Part shown: positions 23,363 to 32,706 of the stretch, one piece after another
Position numbering within the stretch: the stretch's first letter is position 1
How the letters are laid out: each line of letters opens with the position of its first letter
Assembly: GCF_000938305.1 (NCBI RefSeq)
Contig: NZ_JYMT01000031.1
Location: 124,001 to 188,000 of the forward strand
Origin: Bradyrhizobium sp. LTSP885
Lineage (GTDB): Bacteria; Pseudomonadota; Alphaproteobacteria; Rhizobiales; Xanthobacteraceae
Length of the DNA: 64,000 nucleotides
Direction: 5' to 3'
The notes under the pieces: generated by a model
Seen by the model: only the letters and a program-made list of their open reading frames with translations
Told to the model about the DNA's origin: nothing
Databases searched by the model: none
Translations under genes and position numbers: made by a program

Positions 23363-24234
23363 ATCGTTCGCCTCTTTCGTTCGATCAGTTGCAGGATCAA
23401 CGGGGTCAGGATCAGCTGCATCGCAAGGTCGAGCTTCGCGCCATGAACAACGATCGAGTTGGCACGCGACATGAAGCTGTGCGGGATCATCGACAGCAGA
23501 TACGGAAAATCGATGCCGCGCGGGTTCTTCAGCCGGATCACCACCATCGATTCATCGGGGGTCGGGATCCAGCGCGCGATGAACGGGTTCGAGGTGTCGA
23601 CGGTCGGCACGCGCTGGAAGTTGATGTCGGTCTCGCTGAACTGCGGACAGATGTAGTTCACGTAATCGGGCATGCGCCGCAGGATGGTGTCGGTCACCGC
23701 CTCCGTGGAATAGCCGCGATGGCTGCGGTCGCGATGCAGCTTCTGGATCCATTCGAGATTGATCACCGGCACGACGCCGATCTTGAGATCGGCATGCTGG
23801 GCGACATTCACCGTGTCGGTGACGACGGCGCCGTGCAGGCCTTCGTAGAACAGGAGATCGGAGGCGTCTTGCAACGCTTCCCATTCGGTGAAGGTGCCGG
23901 GCTTCGCGCCATAGAGCCGCGACTCCTCCTCATCATGCACATAGTGCCGCGTCGTTCCGGTGCCGGTCTCGGCATAATCGCGGAACAGCCGCTCGAGCTC
24001 CTCGAGCAGATTGGTCTCGGGGCTGAAATGGCTGAAATGCTTGTTGCCGCGCTCGGCCTTCTCCGACATCTTGCTGCGCATCTCGGCGCGGTCGTAGCGA
24101 TGAAACGCATCGCCCTCGATATAGGCCGCAACCACGTTCTCGCGGCGGAAGATGTTCTCAAACGTCTTCTTCACCGACGTCGTACCGGCGCCGGAAGAGC
24201 CCGTGATCGATATGATGGGATGTCGGCGTGACAT
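23359..24234 (-). CDS. cbbP: phosphoribulokinase CbbP
   Basis: 291 residues, beginning MSRRHPIISITGSSGAGTTS with the P-loop at residues 12-20 and the YEGLHGAVVTDTVNVAQ segment of bacterial (octameric, NADH-activated) phosphoribulokinases. It makes RuBP from ribulose-5-phosphate and ATP. The longer open frame upstream to 24441 lies inside cbbF and is not used. Confidence 0.96.
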
Positions 24235-24245
24235 ACGATTCCCTC

Positions 24246-25283
24246 TCAGCGGAACAGGCCGCGCCGCGCGAACAGCGGGGCATCGCTGCTCTCGAACAAC
24301 GGCTCGACGGTCTGGTGGATCGCATCGACATCGCGCACGGCGCGCATCGATCCCATGATCAGTGGCACGCGCTGATGCGGTGTGCGCGCCGACAATTCGA
24401 GAATCCGCGTCCGGCCATTCGAGGCCGCGCCGCCCGCCCATTCCATGATCAGCGCGATCGGATGGGCTTCGTACAGCAGCCGCAACCGGCCTTCGCGATA
24501 ACCCTGGCGCGCATCCGCCGGATACAGGAACACGCCGCCACGGATCAGGATGCGATAGGCTTCGGCCACCAGCGAGCCGATCCAGCGCATGTTGAAATCC
24601 TGCCCGCGCTCACCATTGACGCCGGCAAGGCACTCGTCGACGTAGCCGCGCACCGCGCCGCTCCAATGCCGGCGGTTGGAGGCATTGATCGCGAACTCCG
24701 GCGTATCCGGCGGCACCTGAAGGTCTCGCCCGGTCAGGACGAATTCGCCCGCTCGCGGATCGAGCGTGAAGCAATCGACGCACTGGTCGAGCGCCAGCAC
24801 CAGGATGGTCTGCGGGCCATAGATGAAGCAGCCGGCCGCACACTGCGCCGTGCCGGGCTCGAAGAATGTCGAGATGATGTCGTACCCTTTCGGCCGGATC
24901 GAGAAGATCGTGCCGACCGAGATATTGTTCTCGAGATTGGCCGAGCCATCGAGCGGATCGATCGCAACACAGAGCGGCGCATCGAGATCGAGCGTCTCGG
25001 GCAGTTCCGCCTCCTCGGACAGCACCGCGGCAACCGGCGCGGTCCGCAACGCCTCGCGCATCAGGCGGTCGGCAACAATGTCGATCGTCTTCTGCCGGTC
25101 GCCGTCCGGATTGATCCCGCCGCTTTCACCGCCGATGCCGGCAAGCGAACCGGCGGCGATGATGCGCGCGAGTTCCACCGCCGCGCGGGCAAGCGCCTCG
25201 ACCACCGCAACGGTCGCCGCACGCATCGGGTTGTGCTGCGTCGGCCATTCCAGATAGGCATGCAATGCAGGACGAATGTCCAC
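24246..25283 (-). CDS. cbbF: fructose-1,6-bisphosphatase class I CbbF
   Basis: 345 residues from the GTG at 25283, which has GGGAGAGG just upstream. The metal/phosphate motif IDPLDGSANLENNISVGTIFSI and the early GESGGINPDGDRQKTID match class I FBPase, which in the cbb operon also acts on sedoheptulose-1,7-bisphosphate. It is the first gene of the cbbFPTALSXY operon, divergent from cbbR. Confidence 0.95.
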   Translation of the reverse strand: MDIRPALHAYLEWPTQHNPMRAATVAVVEALARAAVELARIIAAGSLAGIGGESGGINPDGDRQKTIDIVADRLMREALRTAPVAAVLSEEAELPETLDLDAPLCVAIDPLDGSANLENNISVGTIFSIRPKGYDIISTFFEPGTAQCAAGCFIYGPQTILVLALDQCVDCFTLDPRAGEFVLTGRDLQVPPDTPEFAINASNRRHWSGAVRGYVDECLAGVNGERGQDFNMRWIGSLVAEAYRILIRGGVFLYPADARQGYREGRLRLLYEAHPIALIMEWAGGAASNGRTRILELSARTPHQRVPLIMGSMRAVRDVDAIHQTVEPLFESSDAPLFARRGLFR

Positions 25284-25375
25284 GGGCCTCTCCCTTTGAT
25301 CACGCCCTCTTTGCCGAGGCTTCGATCGACGACCCAACCGGGAGTCGCCGTCGCCAGCATCAACACCCGAATTGC

Positions 25376-25397
25376 ATAATTAGGGAAATTTCATTAT
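25376..25397. promoter_or_regulatory. candidate CbbR-binding inverted repeat
   Basis: ATAATTA-N8-TCATTAT, a 22-bp AT-rich inverted repeat (one mismatch between arms) in the cbbF/cbbR divergent gap, 93 bp before cbbF and 26 bp before cbbR. LysR-type CbbR proteins bind such T-rich dyads here. The site is the only strongly AT-rich stretch in the neighbourhood. Confidence 0.55.
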
Positions 25398-25422
25398 CTT
25401 TGGTCTCGCCAAAGTATTTCTT

Positions 25423-26361
25423 ATGGGGCTTTCGATGGCCGGCCACTTCTCGCGGGACCTCACCATCCGTCAGCTGCGCGCGCTGTCCGCGGTGCACGAG
25501 GCCGGCTCGGTTACCTCGGCGGCCAATCGCCTCAACCTCACCCAGCCGGCGGTGACGTTGCAGCTCCGCAATCTGCAGGCGCTCGCAGGGCTTCCGTTGA
25601 TCCAGCGCACCGGCGACGGCATGGCATTGACGGATGCCGGCGCCCACGTGCTGGCACTGGTCGAGCGGATCGAGGCGGCGCTGAAGGATTGCGAGCAATC
25701 GCTCGACCTGATCGCGGGCCGCAGCGGCGGCCGCGTCTCGATGGGCGCGGTCTCTACGGCAAAGTATTTCGTGCCGTTCGCGATCGCGGCGTTCTCACGC
25801 CGCTTCCCCAAGATCGAGGTCATGCTCAGGATCGGCAACCGCGAGGAGATCCGCGACGCGCTGCGAGGCTACGATCTCGATATCGCGGTGATGGGTGCGC
25901 CGCCGGCCGATGTCGAGGTCGAGATGCGTCCGCTCGGCCGGCATCCGCACTACATCGTCGCCGCGGCCGATCACCGGCTGGCACGACGGCGGCACGTCGA
26001 AATATCCGACCTTGCGGGCGAAACCTTCATCACCCGCGAACAGGGATCCGGCACCCGGATGCTGATGGAGCAGTTCTTCCAGCGGGTCGGGCTGACGCCG
26101 AAGATCGGCATGGCGATGGACAGCAACGAGACCATCAAGCAGGCTGTCATGGCCGGGCTCGGCATCGCCTTCATCTCCCAGCACACCGTGTTTCACGAAC
26201 TGGAGGACGGCCGTCTCGTGGTGCTCAAGGTGAAAGGATTGCCCATCGTCCGGCAGTGGCACGCGATCCGCCGCGCCGACAAGGTTCTGCTGCCTCCGGC
26301 GCAGGCCATGCTGGATTTCCTCGGCAAGGAGGGCTGGCGCTATCTGCCGAACACGCGTTAG
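25423..26361 (+). CDS. cbbR: LysR-family regulator CbbR
   Basis: 312 residues from the ATG at 25423 (308 from the ATG at 25435, which has GGGG nearby and may be the true start). The winged helix-turn-helix is LTIRQLRALSAVHEAGSVTSAANRLNLTQPAVTLQLRNL; the C-terminal effector domain holds a typical LysR core. Divergent position next to cbbF is the classical arrangement; CbbR activates the operon in response to metabolites such as RuBP or NADPH. Confidence 0.92.
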   Translation: MGLSMAGHFSRDLTIRQLRALSAVHEAGSVTSAANRLNLTQPAVTLQLRNLQALAGLPLIQRTGDGMALTDAGAHVLALVERIEAALKDCEQSLDLIAGRSGGRVSMGAVSTAKYFVPFAIAAFSRRFPKIEVMLRIGNREEIRDALRGYDLDIAVMGAPPADVEVEMRPLGRHPHYIVAAADHRLARRRHVEISDLAGETFITREQGSGTRMLMEQFFQRVGLTPKIGMAMDSNETIKQAVMAGLGIAFISQHTVFHELEDGRLVVLKVKGLPIVRQWHAIRRADKVLLPPAQAMLDFLGKEGWRYLPNTR

Positions 26362-26552
26362 CGAAACCGCAGGCGCAGCCACGCCCACGCGACGATAGCC
26401 GCCGGCGAAGCGACCGTCAGCCAGGAGAAATAGCGGCCGACATCGCCGAGCAGCAACGCGGCAAGCAGGCCGCCCATCGTCAGCACGGCGGCGACGATCG
26501 GCGCACCAAACACGTGGGTCCAGCGCTGCGGTCGGTCGGTGCCGGCCTTCAT
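26358..26552 (-). CDS. small two-span membrane protein of the iron-uptake unit
   Basis: 64 residues with two hydrophobic segments (about residues 16-36 and 40-60) and a basic C-terminus. The start ATGA overlaps the stop of the PepSY gene, so it is translationally coupled to it. Short hydrophobic partners of this kind often follow PepSY proteins in siderophore receptor operons. Function unknown. Confidence 0.65.
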   Translation of the reverse strand: MKAGTDRPQRWTHVFGAPIVAAVLTMGGLLAALLLGDVGRYFSWLTVASPAAIVAWAWLRLRFR

Positions 26553-27676
26553 CGCGCGAACACGGCCTGGCTGGTCGCCGCCACGCGTCCTCGCTTTCGC
26601 CGGCGCGCCAGCCAGAGATAGAGCCCGCTGCAGATCACGATGATCGTCAGCACGTCGAGAACAGCCCAGATGATCTTGAGCGGGATACCGCCATAGTCTC
26701 CGAAATGCAGCGGCTGCGAAATCAAGAGTGCCTGCAGATAGGTCGGCAACGCCCTTGTGTCAGAGACCTCGCCGGTCTCGCCATCGAGCAGCACCGGCTT
26801 CAAGAGCCGCGACGTCAGCGGCGTGTCACCGCGCATGAAGACCGCATAATGATGCGACGAGGTGAACGGCGTTCCCGGATAGGCCACGAAGGCCACGTCC
26901 ATGCCTGGCGCGGCCTGCTTTGCCTGCATCACCACCCGATCCAGCGGCGCCAACTGCACCGGCGGCGGCTTGCCGGCATAGGGCTTCACCATTTCGGCAA
27001 GCTCGGTCGCCTTCCATTGATTCAGCAACAGATCGGCCCAGGTGTTGACCACGCCGGTGAGGCCGACCACCAGCGCCCAGACGATCGTCACCACGCCGAT
27101 CAGATTGTGCCAGTCGAGCCACGCGACGCGGCGCGCGGAGTGGTTGCGGATGGTGGCAAAGCGCAGCCGGCGGGTGAACGGCCAATACAGCACCACGCCC
27201 GAGACGATCGCGACAGCGAACAGAAGGCCCATCGCGCCGAGGAACAGCTTGCCGGCTTGGCCCGCGAACATGTCGGTGTGCAGCTTCAGCACGATCAGCA
27301 TCGGACCGACGCCGACCAGTCCGAGCGGCTTCGCCGTCACCGCATCGAAGGCACGCACCGTCGTGTCGTCGGGCTTGCCGTCTGCCGCATTGTTGGTGAA
27401 CGCCATGACGATTCCGGGCTCGTCCTTGTCCCACGACACGTATTGCATCACCCGCCCAGGATCGGCGGCGAGCGCGGCCTGCACGATCTGCTGCGCCGGC
27501 AGCGGCGGCCGTCCGCCCGCGGCCTCCGGCTGCGGCGCATAGCCGAGCGCCTCGTCGATCTCATGATGGAAGATCAACGGCAGCCCGGTGAGGCAGAGCA
27601 ACAGCAGGAATACGGTCGAGATCAGGCTGGTCCAGGTATGGACCAGTGACCAGACCCTGACGGTCCGCGCCTTCAG
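26549..27676 (-). CDS. PepSY-associated transmembrane protein (PiuB-like)
   Basis: About 375 residues with four membrane spans and periplasmic PepSY-like regions: an N-terminal span ending LLLCLTGLPLIFHHEID, a central FAVAIVSGVVLYWPFTRRLRF and a C-terminal VLTIIVICSGLYLWLARRRKRG. Such proteins accompany TonB receptors and are thought to help release or reduce iron from siderophores at the inner membrane. The frame runs upstream of the first ATG/TTG; a CTG at 27676 with GGGGAG 6 bases ahead gives the usual KARTVRVWSLVHTW start, so a CTG start is proposed. Co-transcribed behind the receptor gene. Confidence 0.85.
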   Translation of the reverse strand: MKARTVRVWSLVHTWTSLISTVFLLLLCLTGLPLIFHHEIDEALGYAPQPEAAGGRPPLPAQQIVQAALAADPGRVMQYVSWDKDEPGIVMAFTNNAADGKPDDTTVRAFDAVTAKPLGLVGVGPMLIVLKLHTDMFAGQAGKLFLGAMGLLFAVAIVSGVVLYWPFTRRLRFATIRNHSARRVAWLDWHNLIGVVTIVWALVVGLTGVVNTWADLLLNQWKATELAEMVKPYAGKPPPVQLAPLDRVVMQAKQAAPGMDVAFVAYPGTPFTSSHHYAVFMRGDTPLTSRLLKPVLLDGETGEVSDTRALPTYLQALLISQPLHFGDYGGIPLKIIWAVLDVLTIIVICSGLYLWLARRRKRGRVAATSQAVFAR

Positions 27677-27706
27677 CTGCCGCTCCCCATCAGTTTTGCC
27701 TCCCCA

Positions 27707-29983
27707 TCACCACTTGTAGCCAAGGCTGGCGGTGACACGACGACGATCGCCGTAGAAGCAGGCCGTCGTCCCCGAGCAACTCGCGACATAGATGGTGTCG
27801 GCGATGTTGATCACGTTCAGCGCCGCGCGCCAGCCCTGCCATTCGTAATGGATAGCGGCGTCGCCGAGCACCACCGATGGCACCCCGAGCGTGTTCGCCT
27901 GGTCGGCAAAGGACGAGCCGATATAGCGCACGCCGCCGCCGAAGCCGAAGCCGGTCAGCGGACCCTGCTGGAAGGTGTAGTCGCCCCAGATCGATGCCAT
28001 CTGCTGCGGCGTGTTGGTCGGCGTCAACCCGACCAGGGCCGGGTTGAGATCCTTGCTGGTGAACAGACTATAGGCCGTGAGGGCGCCAATGACCTTCAAC
28101 CCGGGCAAGGGATTCGCAACCGCTTCAACCTCGAAGCCGCGCGAGGTGACCTCGCCGGTCTGGTTCTGCAGCAGCGGGTTGTTCGGATCGGTCGTCAGCG
28201 CGTTCTGACGTTTCAGGTCGAACCAGGCAAAGGTGATATGGCCATCGAAGCCATTCGGCTGGACCTTGACGCCAACCTCGGACTGCTGCCCGGTCTCGGG
28301 CAACAACAACTGGTTCGCAGCATTGAGGCCGATCACCGGATTGTAGCTCGTCGCGTAGGAGACGTAGGGCGCGACGCCGTTGTCGAAATTGTAGATCAAC
28401 CCGGCGCGGCCGCTGAACTTGCTGTCTTCGCGATTGGTGAGCGTGACGCCGCTCGGCCGATCATCCTGGCTGGTCGACACCCAATCGTTGCGACCACTCA
28501 GGACCAGCGTGAAACGGCCCAGCTTCATCTGGTCCTGCACGTAGGTGCCAAGCTGCTCCTGCTTGATCACGAAATTGCGGAAAGGCGTGGTCGTGAACGG
28601 CAGGCTTCCCAAGCCATAAACCGGATTGAACGCGTTGATCGACGGCGTCGTGCCGAACTGGAAGATCTGGTAGTCGTCGATCCGGTAATCCTTCAGGTCG
28701 ACGCCGAACAGCATCGTGTGTTTGACCGGGCCGGTATCGAAGCGATATTCGAGTTGACTATCGAGATCGGCCTGATTGGCCGTGTCCTTCGCATACCAAT
28801 TGTAGCGCCCGAGGTCACCGGTGGCCAAGTTGGTGTAGCCGTTGCCGATCAGGCCCCGATAGGTGACGTCGACATGGGCGAAGCGGGCATTCTGGCGGAA
28901 GGTGACGTTGTCGGAGAGATTGCGCTCGAACTGATAACCGAGCATCTCCTGCTCGCGCGTGAAGGTGTCGATCGAGGGATCGCCGACGAACAGGCTGGTC
29001 GGAATCCGCCCGAATGGCGCGTTGGTGACGGTGCCGACATAAGGCAGGAAATTGATGCCGCGCGTCTCGTTCCGCGACGCGGACGCGAGCACCGTGAAGG
29101 TGGTGTCGATGTCCGGCTTGTAGGTCACCGATGGCGCAATGGCGTAATTGTTGTTGGGCGTGAAGTCGACCTGGGTGCCGCCATTTTGGACCTGCCCCAC
29201 CACGCGGTAGAACAGCTTGCCGTCCTGCGGCTGCGTCGCGACCGGTCCACCGATGTCGAAGCCGACATAGGCATTGCCGAAATTGTTGACGCCGGCCTCG
29301 ATGTAGCGGATCGGCTCCTCCGGCGGCATCTTGCTGATGGCGTTGACGATGCCGCTTGGGCTGGAGCCGCCATACAGCACCGCCGAAGGACCGCGCAGCA
29401 CCTCGACACGCTCGAGATTGAACGGCTGCAGCTTCCAGCTCGCGTAGGACGTGTAGAAAAGCTGGAGCCCGTCGAGGAAGAGGCCGACGTCGTCGGACTT
29501 GAAGCCGCGGATCAGGAACCAGTCGTTGCGGGTGTCGGCGCCGAAGGTGCCGGCGAGCACGCCCGGCGCGTAGCGCAGGATTTCGTCGAATTTGCCGGGC
29601 TTCTGATCGCGGATCTGCTCACTGCCAACCACCGACACCGACTGCGGCGTCTCCATGATCGGCGTGTTGGTCTTGGTTCCAGACGAACTGCGGTTCGCGA
29701 CATAGCCCTGGATCGGACCGCGCGGGCTCTCGACAAAGCCGACATTGCGAACCGGCGGAGGTTTTCGCGACGAGGCCGGCTGCGCGGTCCGCTGAACGCG
29801 CCGCTGCGGTCCAGTGGTCGCCCGCCGCCGCGCCTCGGGAGACGCAACCACCACCGGCGGCAGCGCCTGCGCGCCTGACTGCGGCGGCGACGTCGTCGAC
29901 TGGGCCAAGGATGAATGCGGCAGCAATGCCAACGCGGATGCGGTCGCCGACGCGGCGATCCGCAATAGACGTAGATGATTCAA
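27707..29983 (-). CDS. TonB-dependent siderophore receptor
   Basis: 758 residues: signal peptide ending SSLAQ (about residue 28), a proline/arginine-rich spacer, plug domain beginning PIMETPQSVSVVGSEQIRDQ, with LRYAPGV and the FNLERVEVLRGPSAVLYGGSSPSGIVN hallmark, then a 22-strand barrel ending in an aromatic C-terminus (SLGYKW). Close to the FpvA/FhuA hydroxamate-type subfamily. It imports ferric siderophore through the outer membrane using TonB energy. No siderophore synthesis genes are nearby, so it may take up foreign siderophores. Iron-responsive control is likely. Confidence 0.93.
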   Translation of the reverse strand: MNHLRLLRIAASATASALALLPHSSLAQSTTSPPQSGAQALPPVVVASPEARRRATTGPQRRVQRTAQPASSRKPPPVRNVGFVESPRGPIQGYVANRSSSGTKTNTPIMETPQSVSVVGSEQIRDQKPGKFDEILRYAPGVLAGTFGADTRNDWFLIRGFKSDDVGLFLDGLQLFYTSYASWKLQPFNLERVEVLRGPSAVLYGGSSPSGIVNAISKMPPEEPIRYIEAGVNNFGNAYVGFDIGGPVATQPQDGKLFYRVVGQVQNGGTQVDFTPNNNYAIAPSVTYKPDIDTTFTVLASASRNETRGINFLPYVGTVTNAPFGRIPTSLFVGDPSIDTFTREQEMLGYQFERNLSDNVTFRQNARFAHVDVTYRGLIGNGYTNLATGDLGRYNWYAKDTANQADLDSQLEYRFDTGPVKHTMLFGVDLKDYRIDDYQIFQFGTTPSINAFNPVYGLGSLPFTTTPFRNFVIKQEQLGTYVQDQMKLGRFTLVLSGRNDWVSTSQDDRPSGVTLTNREDSKFSGRAGLIYNFDNGVAPYVSYATSYNPVIGLNAANQLLLPETGQQSEVGVKVQPNGFDGHITFAWFDLKRQNALTTDPNNPLLQNQTGEVTSRGFEVEAVANPLPGLKVIGALTAYSLFTSKDLNPALVGLTPTNTPQQMASIWGDYTFQQGPLTGFGFGGGVRYIGSSFADQANTLGVPSVVLGDAAIHYEWQGWRAALNVINIADTIYVASCSGTTACFYGDRRRVTASLGYKW

Positions 29984-30073
29984 CGCGCTCTACCCCAATT
30001 GCAACGGAGTCCCTGTCACGCCTTTGTGTTTGACGTGCCGTTGCCGGGACGCTTACGCGAGGGATGAAGATTT

Positions 30074-30110
30074 CTCTAATAGAAGCCCTCTTAGAGACTC
30101 TCTTAGAGAG
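30074..30110. promoter_or_regulatory. tandem 12-bp repeats upstream of the siderophore receptor
   Basis: CTCTTAGAGA occurs at 30088-30097 and again at 30100-30109 (12-bp spacing), with a looser copy CTCTAATAGA at 30074-30083. The array is 91-127 bp ahead of the receptor start on the minus strand. The TTAGAGA elements resemble iron-responsive operator halves only loosely. In the rest of the 29984-30551 gap I find nothing convincing. Confidence 0.45.
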
Positions 30111-30572
30111 CCTCGAATTCTGCGCGCATGCCGTGCCGTGGCGCTCATGTTCTCACATCGCGGTTGCTGCGCAGGATAACGTGCCGGAATTCCCCCCGAT
30201 CGAATGTACACGGAGACACAAACAGCAACACCGGGTCTTCGATGGCCACCCATCGACGCGACTCTATGTCACCCTCACGCGAACGTCGTAGGAAGCGATT
30301 CGCCTCGAGATGGCGACGCCGAAAGGTCCGAACGCCATGGTTGGCCCGTTGTCGTCGCGTGTGCCCATAGCAAAGTGGCATTCGCGGAGAACTTGCGCGC
30401 GGGGTAGCCGTTAACCTTTCCAAATCGTGTGAGAAAAGCCTGCGAGACCGCGCGTTGATACATGGCAACCATTGCGCTTCGTCAAGACGCGTGCCACATT
30501 TTTGGCAACGATCAACGCGCCGTCGGACATGCTCCTGCGAAGGAGGATCAACTGCACAGCCCAACCCCGCCC

Positions 30573-32267
30573 ATGCCTGACTTCAAGGCGTTGTTCGAGG
30601 CGGCTCCAGGGCTCTATCTGGTGCTGACGGCACCCGACTTTCGCATCGTGGCGGTGAGCGACGCCTATCTGCGCGCCACCAAGACCGAGCGCGCCGCGAT
30701 CCTCGGGCACGGACTGTTCGAGATATTCCCTGACAATCCCGACGATCCGGCTGCCGACGGGGTGCGGAACCTGCGGGCCTCGCTTGAACGCGTGGTCCAG
30801 TTCCGGCGGCCCGATACGATGCCGGTCCAGAAGTACGACATCCGCAAGCCCGAAGCCGAGGGCGGCGGCTTCGAGGAGCGGTTCTGGAGCCCGCGCAATT
30901 CACCGGTATTGGGACCGGGCGGACAGTTCAGCTACATCATCCACCGGGTCGAGGACGTCACCGAATTCATCCAGCTGAAGCAGCGCGGCGCCGAACAGGA
31001 CAGGCTGGCAGACCGGCTGCGCGAGCGCACCGAGCAGATGGAAGCCGAAATCTTCATGCGGGCCCGCGAGGTCGAGGCCGCCAAGGAGCAGCTCGAAGCC
31101 GAGCAGAAGCTGCGCCAGGTGCAGAAGATGGAAGCGGTCGGATACCTCACCGGCGGCATCGCGCATGACTTCAACAATATCCTGACTGTTATCACCGGCC
31201 TGATCGACATCCTTGCCGACGCGGTCGCGCACGATCCGAATTTGACGTCCGTCACCAACATGATCGGCGATGCGGCCGCACGCGGCGCCGAGGTCACAAA
31301 ACACCTGCTTGCCTTCTCGCGACAGCAGCCGCTGCAACCGCGCGAGGCCGATCTCAACACGCTGGTGCAGGACACCGCGCGGCTGCTGCGCCCCTCGCTC
31401 GGCGAGCAGATCGAAATCGAAACGTCGCTCGAGGGCGATGCATGGCCGGCCTTCATCGATCCCAACCACCTGTCGACGGCGCTGCTCAATCTCGCGCTCA
31501 ACGCGCGCGACGCGATGCCCGATGGCGGCAAGCTGATGCTTGAGACCAGCAACGTCATCCTCGACGAGACCTATGCCGCCGCCAATGTGGATGTGAGGCC
31601 GGGTGAATATGTCATGGTCGCGGTCAGCGACACCGGCGCCGGGATCCCCGAGGCCATCAGAGAAAAGGTGTTCGAGCCGTTCTTCACCACCAAGGATACC
31701 GGCAAGGGAACCGGCCTTGGCCTCAGCATGGTCTACGGCTTCGTCAAGCAGTCCAACGGGCACCTCAAGATCTATTCCGAAGAGGGTCACGGTACCTCGA
31801 TCAAGCTCTATCTGCCGCGCAGCAGCGGCGACATCATTGACGTCGAGCCGCCTCCCCTCGTCGACGCCCGCGGCGGCAACGAATCGATCCTGGTCGTCGA
31901 GGACGACTCGCTGGTTCGCAACTATGTCAGTGCGCAGCTTGCGCAGCTCGGCTATCACACGATGGTCACTGCCAACGGCCCCGAGGCATTGGCTGCGGTC
32001 GACAAGGGATTTGTTTGCGACGTGCTGTTCACTGATGTCATCATGTCCGGCGGCATGAACGGCCGGCAGGTGGCGGATGCGATTCTGGCGAAGCACCCCT
32101 CGGTGCGCGTACTCTTCACGTCAGGCTATACCGAAGATGCGATCTTCCATCACGGCCGTCTCGATCCCGGCGTGACGCTGCTGCCAAAACCCTATCGCAA
32201 ATCCGACCTGGCGCGGATGATCCGCCAGGTCCTGGCCCAGCCTGCTGCGCCACTACCAGGCAAGTGA
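30573..32267 (+). CDS. hybrid PAS sensor histidine kinase with C-terminal receiver
   Basis: 564 residues from the ATG at 30573: an N-terminal PAS domain (FKALFEAAPGLYLVLTAPDF), a coiled coil, the HisKA box GGIAH198DFNNILTVI, the ATPase N-box NLALN311ARDAM and G-box GKGTGLGLSMVYG, and a receiver domain (ILVVEDDSLVRNYV) with phospho-acceptor D488 in LFTDVIMS. No membrane span, so a cytoplasmic sensor. A perfect AGGAGG (30541-30546) precedes not this ATG but a CTG at 30552, which may be the real start. The signal and output partner are unknown; no response regulator is adjacent. Confidence 0.9.
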   Translation: MPDFKALFEAAPGLYLVLTAPDFRIVAVSDAYLRATKTERAAILGHGLFEIFPDNPDDPAADGVRNLRASLERVVQFRRPDTMPVQKYDIRKPEAEGGGFEERFWSPRNSPVLGPGGQFSYIIHRVEDVTEFIQLKQRGAEQDRLADRLRERTEQMEAEIFMRAREVEAAKEQLEAEQKLRQVQKMEAVGYLTGGIAHDFNNILTVITGLIDILADAVAHDPNLTSVTNMIGDAAARGAEVTKHLLAFSRQQPLQPREADLNTLVQDTARLLRPSLGEQIEIETSLEGDAWPAFIDPNHLSTALLNLALNARDAMPDGGKLMLETSNVILDETYAAANVDVRPGEYVMVAVSDTGAGIPEAIREKVFEPFFTTKDTGKGTGLGLSMVYGFVKQSNGHLKIYSEEGHGTSIKLYLPRSSGDIIDVEPPPLVDARGGNESILVVEDDSLVRNYVSAQLAQLGYHTMVTANGPEALAAVDKGFVCDVLFTDVIMSGGMNGRQVADAILAKHPSVRVLFTSGYTEDAIFHHGRLDPGVTLLPKPYRKSDLARMIRQVLAQPAAPLPGK

Positions 32268-32283
32268 CGGCTCCTGCCTTGGC

Positions 32284-32706
32284 CTACGGTCCGAAGCTCG
32301 ATCGGCTCTGGATTTTCCAGGCGCCGCCAAGCTGGCTCAGCACGTAAAGGGAATCATAGACGCCTATCACGGAGCCATCCTCGCGATAGCGCGTGTAACG
32401 GAGCGCATAGTGCGCCTTCACCGGTGAGGACTGGACGAGCTTCGTCTCATTCCACGCGCTGTGGTGCCAGCCGTCCTGCTTCCGCAGCCGCTCGAACAGG
32501 TCCATCGGATTGCTGCCGGCTTGCTGATAGACGGTGACCGCGCCGCCGGCGATCCGCACATGCGGGAAGTGCATCAGCGTGTCCATGGCCGGTGCGTCGT
32601 AGCGATTGAGCGCCGTCATCCAGCGCGTCAGCACGTCCTTGCATTTGGTTTTGTCGTCGCGCGAGATCTCCGCCTCGATCGTGTAGGTCGTGGCCGGTTC
32701 AGCCAT
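32284..32706 (-). CDS. NTF2-like (SnoaL-type) protein
   Basis: 140 residues, starting MAEPATTYTIEAEIS. The pattern CKDVLTRWMTALNRYDAPAMDTLMHFPHVRI followed by HYALRYTRYREDGSVIGVYDSLYVLSQLGGAWKIQSRSSF is typical of the NTF2-like alpha+beta cone fold, found in small enzymes and ligand-binding proteins. The ATG overlaps the TetR gene's TAA by one base (TAATG), so the two are coupled. Function unknown. Confidence 0.75.
   Translation of the reverse strand: MAEPATTYTIEAEISRDDKTKCKDVLTRWMTALNRYDAPAMDTLMHFPHVRIAGGAVTVYQQAGSNPMDLFERLRKQDGWHHSAWNETKLVQSSPVKAHYALRYTRYREDGSVIGVYDSLYVLSQLGGAWKIQSRSSFGP

Noticed and set aside
29984..30551. Short frames on both strands between the receptor and the kinase
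   Set aside because: Overlapping 60-140-codon frames with no ribosome sites, no domains and mutually exclusive reading; treated as non-coding.
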